From NCBI GenBank assembly GCA_036346225.1, contig JARFIW010000453.1, positions 5,456,001 to 5,520,000 of the forward strand: 64,000 nt of DNA, in the 5' to 3' direction. Source of the DNA: Platerodrilus igneus. Taxonomy: Eukaryota; Arthropoda; Insecta; Coleoptera; Lycidae. A program made the translations under genes and the position numbers. The notes under the pieces were generated by a model. It was not told the DNA's origin and did no database searches. It saw only the letters and a list, made by a program, of their open reading frames with translations. This document shows, piece by piece, positions 12,267-22,713 of this stretch (positions are counted from its first letter, which is position 1; every line of letters starts with the position of its first letter).

Positions 12267-14022
12267 TCACTGGAGTGTTTCTATTTCGTTTTTTCTAAGC
12301 GAGAAGAAATGTTTGTCCCACTTTAGTGATTTTAAATTAACTTGTCGGACAATCTGTTCCCTTTTTATGGCAGACTCATCTGGAATATTTGGATAAATGA
12401 AAAACAAAGATTTCATGGATGGATGTTTACGCAATGTACTTACAACTATCTCAGTCCGTGATATTTCAATAATTTTAGCGATATAAAATCGATCTCTCTT
12501 ATTTGTTTCATATTTTGTGATGATAAATTGTCCTACATCCCAGTTCCTGGATGAATCAAGAATAATGTTGGCTGGCTCAGCAGAACTTCCTCCAATTTCA
12601 TAATCATTTGTGTTGATATGCTGCTCCTCCACCTTCAATGTCTGTAAGTCATCTTCCTCTTTGCTGTCGCTTATTTGATTCTTACATGTTTTGGGTTACT
12701 TGCAGTTGCTCTGGTTCTCTTTTTCCAAATCTTCTGTGCCTATGCTTTTGCCAGCGGCTACATTTAGTCTTTCTCCTCGCTTTGGAGCATCGTTAGGCCC
12801 AGTCTTGAGCTCGTGTAGATAATCTACGAGCACTGCAGTCATAGAAGTTTCTGCCGCGTTTCCTTCCTCCGGTGTAGTAGGCTCTTTTCTTTTTATTTTT
12901 ACAAGAACAGCATCGGCATCAGCTAAAATATTGTTCATTTCACGATCCCCAAGTCCTTCAACCGTGGTTTCCAACATCCTAGGAAATATAGTTTTTGGTA
13001 AAGCCCCCCCTATTCTTTAGTTTCCATTCCTCCAGTTCACTTTTCCATGATGCTTTAAGAGTACGAAAATATTCCACGTCCAGTGGCTGCAGCATGTGGG
13101 TCGAATTGGGAGGCAGTAAGATAAACTTAATGTTGTTAGTTTCGCACTCTTGAATGACACTAACAGTAATATGACTTTGCAAGTTATCTCCAATAATCAA
13201 CTTGATTCCTTCTAATGGAAGTGGTACGGTCCTGAACCAATCGTCAAACAATTCAGAATCAAGCCATCCCTTTGGAGACCTGTTGCAAATTGCTCGGTAA
13301 TCCGCCCTCCTTCTAACCTTCATAAATATGTTTGGCTTTGTACACTGTATAAGTAGGGAGACGAGTTCCATCAGCAGCTATTGCGAACATAACTGTTGTA
13401 CTGCTTTTGGTGGTGTCAAGTGTCCTGTAGGCGTGTTTGCTTCCTTTTTTCATTACCACTTTAACCGCTCCAGGATTGTCAACGAAGTTTGTTTCGTCAT
13501 AGTTTACAACGTTTTGTGGTGGGATATCTTTGATTATATCCGCCACATTTCGGAATATTCCTCAACAATCTCGTATGTTACAGCGGCTCTCACTCGCTTT
13601 GTATTCTCCGCAAGTTTGACTGTAAGCTGAGGATGCCTCTTCATCAGACCATTAAACCAACCTTCTCCTGGCTTATTATTTTTAAATCGCTTTTCAGTGC
13701 TGCCGCGACTATTTAAATATTGCTGCGTGATTCGCCTAATATTACTGGGCTTTAATGGGAAACCCCACTCAGCACAGGTTTGCAAAGCATTCACTAACAA
13801 AGTTTCAGAATGCTCGTCAAGAGCAGGTTGACCACCATATGTCAAGACAGCTGCCGCATAATAGTGATTGTTAAGTGTCGTATATGGCACTGCAAACCTT
13901 TCTGACGCTTTTCGCATGCTTAGTGTATTTTTGCGCACTGCATCCAGCACTCTCTCTAAATACACGGGATCGTAGTTTTTTTTGCCATAAGCACCCAGCT
14001 TCTTTATGTATTTTTGTAGCAT
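12267..14022 (-). pseudogene. pogo-like transposase, frameshifted
   Basis: Starts at the ATG complementary to 14020-14022. The N-terminal part (13534-14022) holds a psq/CENP-B helix-turn-helix (SMRKASERFAVPYTTLNNHY). The DDE domain follows: NYDETNF with the first Asp, IGDNLQSH with the second, and MLQPLDVEYF with the third, so the three acidic residues are still present. One frameshift lies near 13540 and another near 13320. A C-terminal tail (12267-12977), including a VGQFIITKYE segment seen in such transposases, is interrupted by stops. The protein would cut and paste the element, but this copy cannot make it as one polypeptide. Confidence 0.85.
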
Positions 14023-14516
14023 CTATAAAAAAGGACAATAATAAAATACGATTCGATATAAGAAAATCATACAAAAACAAATTGCTTTAAAAATAACCTC
14101 AAAACCTAACAAAATACAGCGAAAACCAAGTGATCCATTTCACCCTGTTGTTTTGTTTCTACACACAAAAATTGCAATTGAAACCACACAAAAAATAAAT
14201 TAGCAGTCTGATTGTGAATACCTTTACTTGAATATATTCCTTATCACCTAGAGGGGCTCGTACGGGCCTAGTTTTGACTGATTTGGCTGTGCAACTATTT
14301 GATTTCACATATTTTAGAGATTGAGAAATTTTGCTCTTTTACTATTTAATTATTTTTGGAAAACTTACTTTACACGATTAACCAACAACACCGGTATAAT
14401 AGATGTTCATCTGTTTGCCACATGATTGTAAATAAAAATCAGCTGATTTGTAATGCAGTGTTGCCCTTATGCTTAAACACAAATGAAAATACTGGTTTGA
14501 TCGACTTCACCCCTGC

Positions 14517-14541
14517 TGATCGACTTCACCCTGTTTGACGG
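14517..14541 (-). repeat. Right terminal inverted repeat of pogo element 1
   Basis: Inverse of 11781-11805 with two mismatches. A second GATCGACTTCAC lies just inside at 14499-14510, giving a closely spaced tandem pair of probable transposase sites. Confidence 0.85.
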
Positions 14542-14990
14542 TATTTATCATAGAACTTAGTGTCTACGCCTCCTATAATACGACGTCTTTCTGTTAAATG
14601 TTTTAGCACGTAAGCCGGATAGTTTTTGGCTTTAACCAATGGGTTTCTAATTGTTTACATGTGATGGTGATTTCATTTCTACTTGGATTCTATTTTTTTC
14701 CAACAGACCCTATTTCAACGATAGAAGTTATAATTTTGAGTGTGTTGTGTAGAAAGTTTCCTATTGCCATACTATGTAGTCTGCCGATATTTTTATCAAG
14801 AGAGTCTATAAAACATTAAAAAGGGGGTTGAGCTGTATTGCTTAAATCGTATTTGTTATATACATCAGGTACAAACTTTTTTGTGAGTGCAAATTATCTT
14901 CTCCCGCATCTACATTTCCATCTGACCAGTTACCTTTTCTACCTTTGAAACATTGGGTAGTGTAATCGCTTTGTATATTCAAATTATTAC
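14542..14990 (-). pseudogene. LINE ORF1 (gag-like) N-terminal half
   Basis: The minus strand carries, with a few frame changes, LDKNIGRLHSMAIGNFLHN, then EIGSVGKNRIQVEMKSPS and KNYPAYVLKHLTERRRIIGG. This order matches jockey/I-type ORF1 proteins ('K-x-x-G-K-x-x-P', 'V-x-R-V-x-V-x-F', 'Y-x-x-Y-I-P', 'R-G-V-x-x-x-x'). The frame runs to the TA at 14542 and resumes beyond the pogo element at 11780. ORF1 proteins bind LINE RNA. This copy has stops and is a fossil. Confidence 0.62.
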
Positions 14991-16297
14991 TAGAATTGTT
15001 TACTTACCTTATTATTAAAGCTTTTAAACTACTATCACATATTCATTTTACGTATACCTGGTTTGAGTGACTCAAGGCCGCCCACATTTGTTGCATACAT
15101 TAAGTCGAAACCAGATAACAATAACTTAATTAAACGTTCTTGCATGAAACTTTACAATTGCTTACTTTGCCCGGAATTGGGTAGGAAGATACACCCACAC
15201 TCACCAATAGCCAGTATTCAATTGTATATATGGTTATATGTTACATAAAGGGCTATTTAAAATGATAATAGTATCTTAATATAACGATCGCAATTTCATT
15301 AACTGGTTTTATATATTCAGTTTTTACATTTGAACTATTAACTTCAAAGGAATTATTAGATACAAAAATGAAACGAAACAAGTGGGATCTACAGTGACCC
15401 GCTCTTTTTTCAATCCTGATTTGTGCATGAATTTCGCATTAAAATCTGGAATTTTAGTGAAACGCAGAATTTCTAAAAATCCCAAGAATTTCAAGATACT
15501 TGGAAATTTGGGCTTTAAGTTTTAAAATCCAGATTGCAGGAATTAACTTTAGTTTCTCCAGACTTGGATGTTCTTCCACTGTTGATTAAGCATAATTAGT
15601 TTAAGTAATATTACACAGCTAACAGTAAAAGTAATTTAAAAGGTTGAGTCAACAGGATTGATATTTAAATTAATTTCTGTGTAGACCTAGAATGGCTTCT
15701 TAATTATCGTATAGACCTACAAGTATGTTCCGATAACTATCTTACTATCAAAACCTACAATTATTATATATGATTTATTATCGTATAGTTTGTAGTACGT
15801 GACTGAAACTATTTTAAATAATATTTGTAGAATATTTTTTCTGAAATGCTAACCTTCAACTACATAAAATTGAGTTCAATACTGTATAAGTTTGAATTAC
15901 ATCATTTTTTATGTAAATACTTTCAATTCTTGTTCACAAGTTTATGTTTGCCATAAAATACGAATGATACCTGAAGCTATACAACAATAGTTTATATTGA
16001 GCAAGAGAAATATTTATGTTTAAGGATCACTGACCAATAGGTCAGCGCTCTGACTGTCTTTGCTACAGGAATGTTGTCTTTCTTGCCATCAATTTGCTAT
16101 ACTTATTATTTACTAGAAGTTTCAGAGTAAATCTTTTAAACGACCATTTCTTACATGAAGTAATTAAACTTGTACACCTTTTTCTAATTATGGAAAATAC
16201 AAACAACTTGTTTTTACATGCAAACTGGTTGCTAGTAAATGATATTTATATGTATGAGCAACGTAAATAATTATTTCTAATAGATTTTTCTTTGCAG
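14991..16297. other. Non-coding sequence upstream of GT92 gene 1
   Basis: No coding similarity was recognised. The last 20 bases form a pyrimidine-rich splice acceptor ending TTTCTTTGCAG at 16297, so this stretch is at least partly intron. The upstream leader exon and promoter could not be located. Confidence 0.5.
16278..16297 (+). promoter_or_regulatory. Splice acceptor of 5'UTR intron, GT92 gene 1
   Basis: A pyrimidine tract followed by GCAG|G ends at 16297. It leaves 18 nt of leader before the ATG. GT92 gene 2 has an equivalent acceptor 15 nt before its ATG, which supports a shared intron position. Confidence 0.75.
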
Positions 16298-16315
16298 GCT
16301 TGGAACTGTATTAAA

Positions 16316-17971
16316 ATGAATTGGTGCACTGGTGGAAAAGGTCATGGTGGTGGACGTTTCTTAACACGAGTGGTTGGCCTGTTTGTGCTCTGGGGATTAG
16401 TGATATTTGTATTTTTTCAACTAAGAACTATACCGTTGGATGTAAGTGTGCCACATATTAATAGCCGGCTTTTGTTGCAAAAACGTTTGGATCCTCTAAC
16501 GAGACGTACAGAATCAACCACTGAAAGTAATGATGAAGAGCCATTTATCGATAAAAGCCCAGGTTTATCAGAAGACATGCTGGTGAAAGATATACAGAAT
16601 CGTATGCCAAGTTTACCTATAGTGTACTGGAATAAAAATAAGAACAAACCAATGGGATTCAATAATAGTTGTGCTCGATTTCCGAATATGTTTGATTTAG
16701 AATTTAATAATATTTATTGGCAAACGTTAAGAACCTCAAATGGAACATTTCAGTTATTTGGTGCATATTTAGATTCTAGGACAAATAACAGATTGGGTGC
16801 AACTGTGCGAGTTTTAGGAATGATTGACCGAATTGAACCTACTGTTATAACATACTGTCAGCTGTGGTTTGATGGTAAAAAGGAGCCTGTTATAGTACGC
16901 ACATTTGAATATAAATACATTTGGTATAAAAAGTGGGGTAATTACAAGCAGGGAATATATCAACCATACTTAACAGCATGTATAATTCCTCAAGAGTATC
17001 GTAAAACAGCTCCAGAATCGATTTCATTAGTTGAAAAAGCCTGTGATAATGCTACTAATAATTTAAGGGTAATTTACAATAAACCAGTGCAACGGAAAGA
17101 TTTTGCAGTTTGTGTTAAGGGACTAGACTTCCTACATGAAGATTTATCAGTGAGATTGGTAGAATGGATTGAACTGTTAAATATTTTAGGTGCTGACAAA
17201 GTGTTTTTTTATGAATTACAAGTTCATCAAAATATTAGTAAAGTCTTAGATTATTATCAAAAAGTAGGAAAGGTACACGTCACTCCAATTAACCTAGCAG
17301 GTGGACAACCTAATGGTCCTTCATTCCAGCATTTATATTTAACTAAAAAGACTAATAACAAACGGCAAAACGAGGTGATACCCTATAATGATTGTTTTTA
17401 CAAACATATGTATGAATATAAGTATATAGCATTACTGGATATAGATGAAGTTATTATGCCAATGGACGGTAGTTCTTGGAAGGAATTAATGCAAAAAGCC
17501 TTAACAAAGGCCCTAAAAATAAATAAAGAAGAGCGCGCTTCCTACAATGTGCGAAACGTGTATTTCTTAGATGATCTTTTACATAACCATGGATGGTTCA
17601 AAGAAATTCCCAAATACATGCATATGCTACAACATGTTTATAGATCAAAAAATTTTACCAAACCTGGACAGTATGTAAAATGTTTCCACAACACTGACAA
17701 GGTGCTAATATTACACAATCACTATCCATTAGCATGTTTAGGAAGTGGGTGTACTTCATATCCTATTGAAACTAGCGATGCTCAACTACATCACTACCGT
17801 GCAGATTGTGTTAAAACCTTAAAGAAGAGTTGTGAAGATTTTAAGAAAAATAGTGTTATGGATACAACAATATGGAGGTTTAAACAGCCGTTGGTTAATA
17901 GAGTGTCAACGGCATTGAGGACTTTAGGATATTTTTCATCAAGTAACAAAAAATTAGATGAAGGTAGATGA
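16316..17971 (+). CDS. Family-92 glycosyltransferase, type II membrane protein (GT92 gene 1)
   Basis: The product is 551 residues. The ATG at 16316 is chosen because a splice acceptor ends at 16297, only 18 nt upstream; an in-frame TTG further up falls inside the intron. Residues 19-36 form one hydrophobic membrane anchor (VVGLFVLWGLVIFVFFQL) after a short basic tail, so the enzyme domain should lie in the Golgi lumen. The GT92 (formerly DUF23) catalytic domain starts near residue 263 (FAVCVKGLD). It has LVEWIELLNILGADKVFFYE, CFYKHMYEYKY, and a DxD-type metal/nucleotide-sugar motif at residues 375-377 (DID). It ends around AQLHHYRADC near residue 490. In nematodes a GT92 enzyme adds beta-1,4-galactose to core fucose; the donor and acceptor here are unknown. 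No frameshift or stop, so probably functional. Its paralogue is at 40980-42458 (-). Confidence 0.93.
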   Translation: MNWCTGGKGHGGGRFLTRVVGLFVLWGLVIFVFFQLRTIPLDVSVPHINSRLLLQKRLDPLTRRTESTTESNDEEPFIDKSPGLSEDMLVKDIQNRMPSLPIVYWNKNKNKPMGFNNSCARFPNMFDLEFNNIYWQTLRTSNGTFQLFGAYLDSRTNNRLGATVRVLGMIDRIEPTVITYCQLWFDGKKEPVIVRTFEYKYIWYKKWGNYKQGIYQPYLTACIIPQEYRKTAPESISLVEKACDNATNNLRVIYNKPVQRKDFAVCVKGLDFLHEDLSVRLVEWIELLNILGADKVFFYELQVHQNISKVLDYYQKVGKVHVTPINLAGGQPNGPSFQHLYLTKKTNNKRQNEVIPYNDCFYKHMYEYKYIALLDIDEVIMPMDGSSWKELMQKALTKALKINKEERASYNVRNVYFLDDLLHNHGWFKEIPKYMHMLQHVYRSKNFTKPGQYVKCFHNTDKVLILHNHYPLACLGSGCTSYPIETSDAQLHHYRADCVKTLKKSCEDFKKNSVMDTTIWRFKQPLVNRVSTALRTLGYFSSSNKKLDEGR

Positions 17972-18523
17972 TTTTCTTTTAAATACGTTTTAGGTGCTAT
18001 TACATAAAATTGACTGAGCAATAAGTGTTTGGAGGTTCCTTACGTTTTTTTTTATAATAATGAATATCCGTTCCTGTATTATACTATATTAAGGTATTTA
18101 TATAACTTCTAAGTTAATACGTAATTATTATATATTGTGATATCTATTAACATGAGAATCAAGCAAGATTCGAATTAAATTTTGCTATATGATTTTATTG
18201 TTGCTCAAAATAAGTTAGCCATTTTAAGTTTTAATATCATACAAGTGCCTTGTGTAAGTTTAATCTTTGTACTGCCATTTAGAACCAAATTATCATTAGC
18301 TTTTTGAATTGATTAGTAAAATAGATAATGATGCATGATTTGGTGTCTGGGATCAAATGCAATTTAAGAGTAAGTCATATTATTATTTTTAGATCCTTTG
18401 TAGTGTACATTTTCACTGTTTTATGAAACCTTTTTTTATGCAACTGCCTTATTTTATCTAAAAAATAGCCTTATATTGTGCCTGTATAGTAAATGATGTA
18501 TAACTTAAGCATATCTTTATTTA

Positions 18524-18529
18524 AATAAA
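18524..18529 (+). terminator. Polyadenylation signal, GT92 gene 1 (candidate)
   Basis: AATAAA lies 553 nt after the stop codon, in AT-rich sequence before the LINE remnant begins. It would give a 3'UTR of about 0.55-0.6 kb. Other weaker variants exist, so this is a candidate only. Confidence 0.5.
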
Positions 18530-18814
18530 ATGTTATAACTGCCATATATCTATACCATGCCAAAAACCCCTTGATTGTTTTTAACATTATTATCAAAGTG
18601 ATTTTTTTGTCACATATATGCATGGGAATTTCTTAATATGTTTCAGCTTGATCTCTTACAAGCGACAAAATTGGTGACGAATCTTAAAATGTGTGCTTCA
18701 GTGAATAATTAATTGAAAATGAATCAAGTGTAATTCCAGCAATTTCACAATTTTTAAAATGCGGTTTTTGATAACTTTGCAGCAAAATTTTTACAAGGTA
18801 GTACAGTATAAACT

Positions 18815-19754
18815 TCATCATCAACATCATAAGGTTTTTCGTTGTGGAACTGGTTGGACGCACATCTCTATTGTTTCCTATTCTGAGCTAACCTACACAT
18901 TTCCTGGGCTACATCTTTCACTTCTGTGTACAATAGTCCAATCTAGGTCTATCTGATCATCTGTTTTTTTCATGCTTTTAATATATTCCACACTATTTCC
19001 TTGCGTCTTTCTATTTTCAACTGTTTCCACATATTTCGTTCTTCTCCATACCAGTTCTAGTACCTCTTTGTTTTTAACTTTGTCTGTCCATGACATCCTC
19101 ATCATACGCCTTTTTCCTTTCCACTTCTCCTACTATCCACGTTTCACACCCATACAGTGCCGTGCTCTATATATGCTTTCTGAAATCTTTTCCTTGTTTC
19201 CATGTTTTTTGTTTTTGAACATAGCAATTGCTTTTTCTTGTTATATGCAGCATGGCCTTGTGCCTAATCTTAATTTTGTATCTATTGCACTTTCCCATTT
19301 TGCATTATTTTGGTTTCCTAGGTAGCAGAAATACTTAACATCTTTTAAATCTCATTTCCTATTTATACTCTGGTTTTTTTACTTATTTTTCCCTCCTTTG
19401 CATATTAGAACCTTAGCTGTATTTTTGGTGACTTTCATAACGCGTCTCTCTGTCAGTACTGCTTCCATTTTGTTAAGAGCTGCTTGTAATTCTTTCTTGT
19501 TAGATGCTAATACGTTATCACTATCTGGCACTCTATTATTTTTCAAGCTCTTTAATGCTAGTTTAAAATTTTCTCTAGGTATATGATATCCTGTCACCCA
19601 TTTCAATGTTTTTTTCCTGATCTACTGCTTCTAATTCTTATCATTAATTCCCTATAAATTCTTGCCATCTATCCACTTATGTACATTTTCTATAATAATG
19701 TCTTCTATGCCCTTTATATTTTTGCTACATTGCGTTATGTCCCTAAAATACATT
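18815..19754 (-). pseudogene. RTE-type LINE (LINE-2): end of reverse transcriptase and C-terminus
   Basis: Minus-strand pieces in order: a finger-region block FKLALKSLKNNRVPDSDNV fused directly to LASNKKELQAALNKMEAVL, the post-catalytic thumb; then a VKYFCYLG block; then RRMMRMSWTDKVKNKEVLE, typical of insect 'endonuclease-reverse transcriptase' LINEs; then the usual C-terminal tail ending in short GAT-type repeats near 18815-18835. The catalytic palm with the FADD motif is missing between the first two blocks, so this copy is internally deleted as well as frameshifted. The 5' part continues beyond the gypsy insertion at 24500. Confidence 0.75.
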
Positions 19755-20081
19755 TGTAGCGCCAAACGCAAGAATAGTGCAAGTGGCAACCCTGACTCTG
19801 TGATGTTCTGCTTGCATTCAACTTGAAGACAGGTCCAGGCGGGGTAAGGCAGAGAAATGCAGACCGTCGCGAGAATAAGACGTGCCAACGCGTCGAGAAT
19901 CGTTATTATTGATTTAAGATGACTTTTATTTTGTTTATGTGTTGCAATAATGTTTGAAGTTGCATTTTAAGTAGTTTTATTTACGTATATTTTAAGGAAA
20001 TAAAATCGTTTTAATTTCACGTAACATTATATTATTCGTAAAGCTAAAAGCGGGGATCCCATAAAACCCAAAGAGGTTACA
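19755..20081 (+). repeat. 5' LTR of gypsy 1
   Basis: 327 bp. It shares long blocks with 24214-24495, including ATTTTAAGGAAATAAAAT, which supplies an AATAAA signal, and GGATCCCATAAAACCCAA near the end. The 3' LTR lacks about 20-45 bp in the first third. Confidence 0.87.
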
Positions 20082-20085
20082 CAAG

Positions 20086-20102
20086 TGGCTTTCCCAACGT
20101 GA
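20086..20102 (+). promoter_or_regulatory. Primer-binding site of gypsy 1 (candidate)
   Basis: TGGCTTTCCCAACGTG begins 4 bp after the 5' LTR. It resembles TGGCGCCCAACGTG, the tRNA-Lys-type primer site, with a changed middle. The position is as expected; the tRNA identity is uncertain. Confidence 0.45.
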
Positions 20103-20339
20103 TGCCTGAATTAGTTTATACACGAAATTCAAATAAAATAAAAGTCTAAGTAACACACAATATCGATAAAAGTGAAACTGTTTGTTGCACGTATAAGTTT
20201 AACGTTCAAAAAGTGCCTAGTTGTGGTTAACCTGAAGCGGGTACACCAGTTTTATCGCAGAGTTGCAGCCTGGATGCAAGGGACAAATTGTCACAGCAGG
20301 AATAACAAGTTTACTCGTTTATTGCAGTTATTCTCAAAC

Positions 20340-20881
20340 GATAACACACAGTAACTTTACAAAATGCACGGCTCGTTTTAATGGAAAACCGAATGCTGAC
20401 ATAGACGCATTTTTAGATAACGTTCAAAGATTGTTCACAAGTATTAGATGCTAACACTTTACGTGGATTTTCCATCTTATTAGAAGGTGAGGCGGCGACC
20501 TGGTGGGAAGGTGTGAAACCCTCCACCAATACTTGGGAAGAAGCGGTCAAAGAATTGAAAGATGCCTATTCAAAGAAACTTCCACCGGCGTTAATTTTCA
20601 GAGAAATATTTTCGAAAGAGCAAAATATTGATATATCATGTGAATTTTTCATTTGTCGCATTCGAGGGCTAATTGCTCAATTACCATATATTTTACTAAC
20701 AGAAGCTCAATTAGATATAATTTATGGACTTCTGAACTGTAGAGTTAGAAAACGACTCGTACGTCAAGATATTAAAGGATTTAATGATTTTCTCGAACGT
20801 ACTCATGATATCGAACGATCTTTATGTGAAGTACTTTCCCCAAACGAGAAAAATTCTAAAAAGAACATCTATGATCGTTGA
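20340..20881 (+). pseudogene. Arc-like Gag of gypsy 1
   Basis: Starts with FNGKPNADIDAFLDNVQRLF and, after a frameshift near 20450, continues in 20513-20881 with WWEGVKPSTNTWEEAVKEL, IFREIFSKEQ and LIAQLPYILLTEAQLDIIYG. This is the capsid-fold Gag of the gypsy lineage from which animal Arc genes were domesticated; it assembles the particle that packages element RNA. A cysteine-containing stretch near 21000 may be a decayed zinc knuckle. The frameshift and the stop at 20881 make it non-functional here. It is placed as gag of this element and not as a host Arc gene because pol and both LTRs surround it. Confidence 0.8.
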
Positions 20882-21069
20882 AAGGTAAAAACTTTGGTTG
20901 CTCACGGGAAAATTGTAAGAAATTAATAAAGAAAGAATCTATTATTTCTGGCACGGAAGACAAATCTTTGCCGACACAAAGTCATCCGACTGACAAGAAA
21001 ATTTTTTGCTATGGTTGTGATATGCCTTTCATTCGCCGACGGAAGGCGTTTTGTTGAAAAAGTTTTAAA

Positions 21070-21580
21070 AACAAACTGATGTAGAAATTCAAGGTAAAAC
21101 AATTTGGACCGAATTTATGATTTTGCCAGAGAAAAAATTAACCACACTCTTTTGGGTGTAGATTTTCTAGGAAAAGCTGGTATTTTATTTATTTATTTAT
21201 TTTATTTAATACATCCAACAGAGCAGCGCTCCAATACTGGACAGTTAAATACACATGTCACATAAAACTTATTTAAAGGCGAACGAACATATTTAAAATA
21301 CTATCCAACTAAATGTAATTGTGTCTAAACATTCCCAATAAGTGTTGGAATTTTGACAAAAATAGTACGAAACAATTTAAATTTGCTGGATGCGAGGAAA
21401 ACGGGTCCAATTTGCGTATTTATGAAATAACGGAATATGGGTTACGCACTGACGAAGGTGATATGCTAACAACGGATCAAAAAAGCGAATTTACAAACTT
21501 CCTTTGGATAATGCCGAAATTTTCAAGAAAGGGGAGCATCTACTGACTTTTCTGTACACCGCATCAAAACTACTGATGAT
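21070..21580 (+). pseudogene. Protease region of gypsy 1
   Basis: A stretch reading TIWTEFMILPEKK, then TLLGVDFLGKAGI, matches the second half of gypsy-type aspartic proteases ('LLG-x-DFL'). The active-site triad upstream is not recognisable. The frame is broken at 21181-21310 by a short insertion ending in ATTTATTT repeats, then resumes at about 21320 with LNIPNKCWNFD. Dead. Confidence 0.6.
21181..21310 (-). mobile_element. Short LINE 3'-tail insertion (minus orientation)
   Basis: The block begins with ATTTATTTATTTATTTTATT, which on the minus strand is a tail of AAAT repeats after about 100 bp of non-coding sequence. This is how 5'-truncated LINE copies end. It splits the gypsy protease frame. 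No clear target duplication was found and the parent LINE is unknown, so this is a tentative call. Confidence 0.45.
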
Positions 21581-22705
21581 GTATCAATTTCTACGCCTCC
21601 TTACCATATTTCGGGTCCCAAAAAGGAATTCCTAAAAATGAAACTCGATAGATTGTTTTCAGAGAGAATTATAGAAGAGTGCAATTCCCCGTGGTCTACT
21701 CCTACGGTGTTAGTTTCGAAACCTGACGGAAACTACCATTTATGTGTTGATTACCGACCCTTGAACTAAATTACCGTTACTGATACATATCCAACACCAA
21801 AAATTGACAAACTGTTACACTCGACGAGAATAACTTCATTTATGTCGACAATTGATTTGCAATCGGGTTATTTTCAAGTTCCCATGGCACCCGAATATTT
21901 GCTTTGTTATGCCCTTTGGAACGTATCGCTGGAACCGAATGCCCTTCGGCTTAAAAAATTCGCCTGGACTTTTGTGCGGTTAATGAACAGTTTTCGTTAC
22001 GGTTTTTATATATATTTTTGGATGATATATTAATTCTTTCCGAAACCTTTGAACAACACATGGAAGACATTTCTGCAGTGTTCAAAAGACTGAAAACATT
22101 TAAATTACATCCTCAACGCGATAAGTGCTTTTTCATGAGAAAGTCAGTGAAATATCTTGGACACTTAATTACCATGGATGGTATTAAAGCAGACGATAAC
22201 AAAATTTCTGCGATTAAAATTATGAAGCTGCGTTTGAATATAAAACAAGTCAAGTCGTTTGTATAAACAAGCTTTTCTGAGATTACTTGTCATCTGACTA
22301 ATCTTTTAAAGAAAAGCGCCAAATTTCGTTTTGAATCAAATGAATACGATGCTTTCGATACATTAAAAACAAAACTTACTACTAGTCCTATTCTAATTCA
22401 AGCAGATCCCTCAAAGTCCTATATTCTACGTACCTATGTCAGTGATTACGCAATAGGGGCATGTTTACTTCAGGGGGAGGATAAAGATGAACGTCCAATC
22501 GAATATGCTAGTAGGTTGTTAACGAATGCTGAAAAAAATTATTCTACGGTAGAACGAGAAGCACTAGCCGTCGTTTGGAGTGTGGAAAAATTCAGAACTT
22601 ACCTGGAAGGTGCTGAAGTTATTATTGCTTTAGGCTGTCGACCTCTTCAGTGGCTGTTGACTCCGAAAACGCCGTCTGGTAGACTTGCTAGATGTGCTCT
22701 TTGAA
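21545..22705 (+). pseudogene. Reverse transcriptase and RNase H of gypsy 1
   Basis: Blocks in order: PWSTPTVLVSKPDGNYHLCV near 21690-21745; STIDLQSGYFQVPMAPE at 21842; the catalytic FLDDILILSETFEQHM at about 22012; KSVKYLGHLITMDGIKADD; then RNase H pieces (CLLQGEDKDERPIEYASRLL and YSTVEREALAVVWSVEKFRT). Several stops and frameshifts occur (for example 21767, 22264 and 22702). The YxDD-type box is present as LDD. The enzyme would copy element RNA into cDNA in cytoplasmic particles. This copy is inactive. Confidence 0.87.
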
Positions 22706-22713
22706 TTCAGGAC

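Larger units (their letters stand above)
11781..14541 (-). mobile_element. pogo/CENP-B-type DNA transposon 1
   Basis: The element is bounded by TA at 11779-11780 and 14542-14543. The left end starts CGGTCAAACGGGGTGAAGTC and the right end, reverse-complemented, starts CCGTCAAACAGGGTGAAGTC. It is 2761 bp long. The core GTGAAGTCGATC recurs inside both ends: 11952 and 12017 on the left, and an extra inverted copy at 14499-14510 on the right. These are probable transposase binding sites. It encodes a decayed transposase on the minus strand and interrupts LINE ORF1 exactly at a TA. Removing it with one TA restores an uninterrupted ORF1 frame. Confidence 0.88.

Noticed and set aside
16292..16315. 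Possible upstream in-frame start (TTG) for GT92 gene 1
   Set aside because: It lies within the splice acceptor, so it would not be in the mature mRNA; the ATG at 16316 is the first one after the junction.
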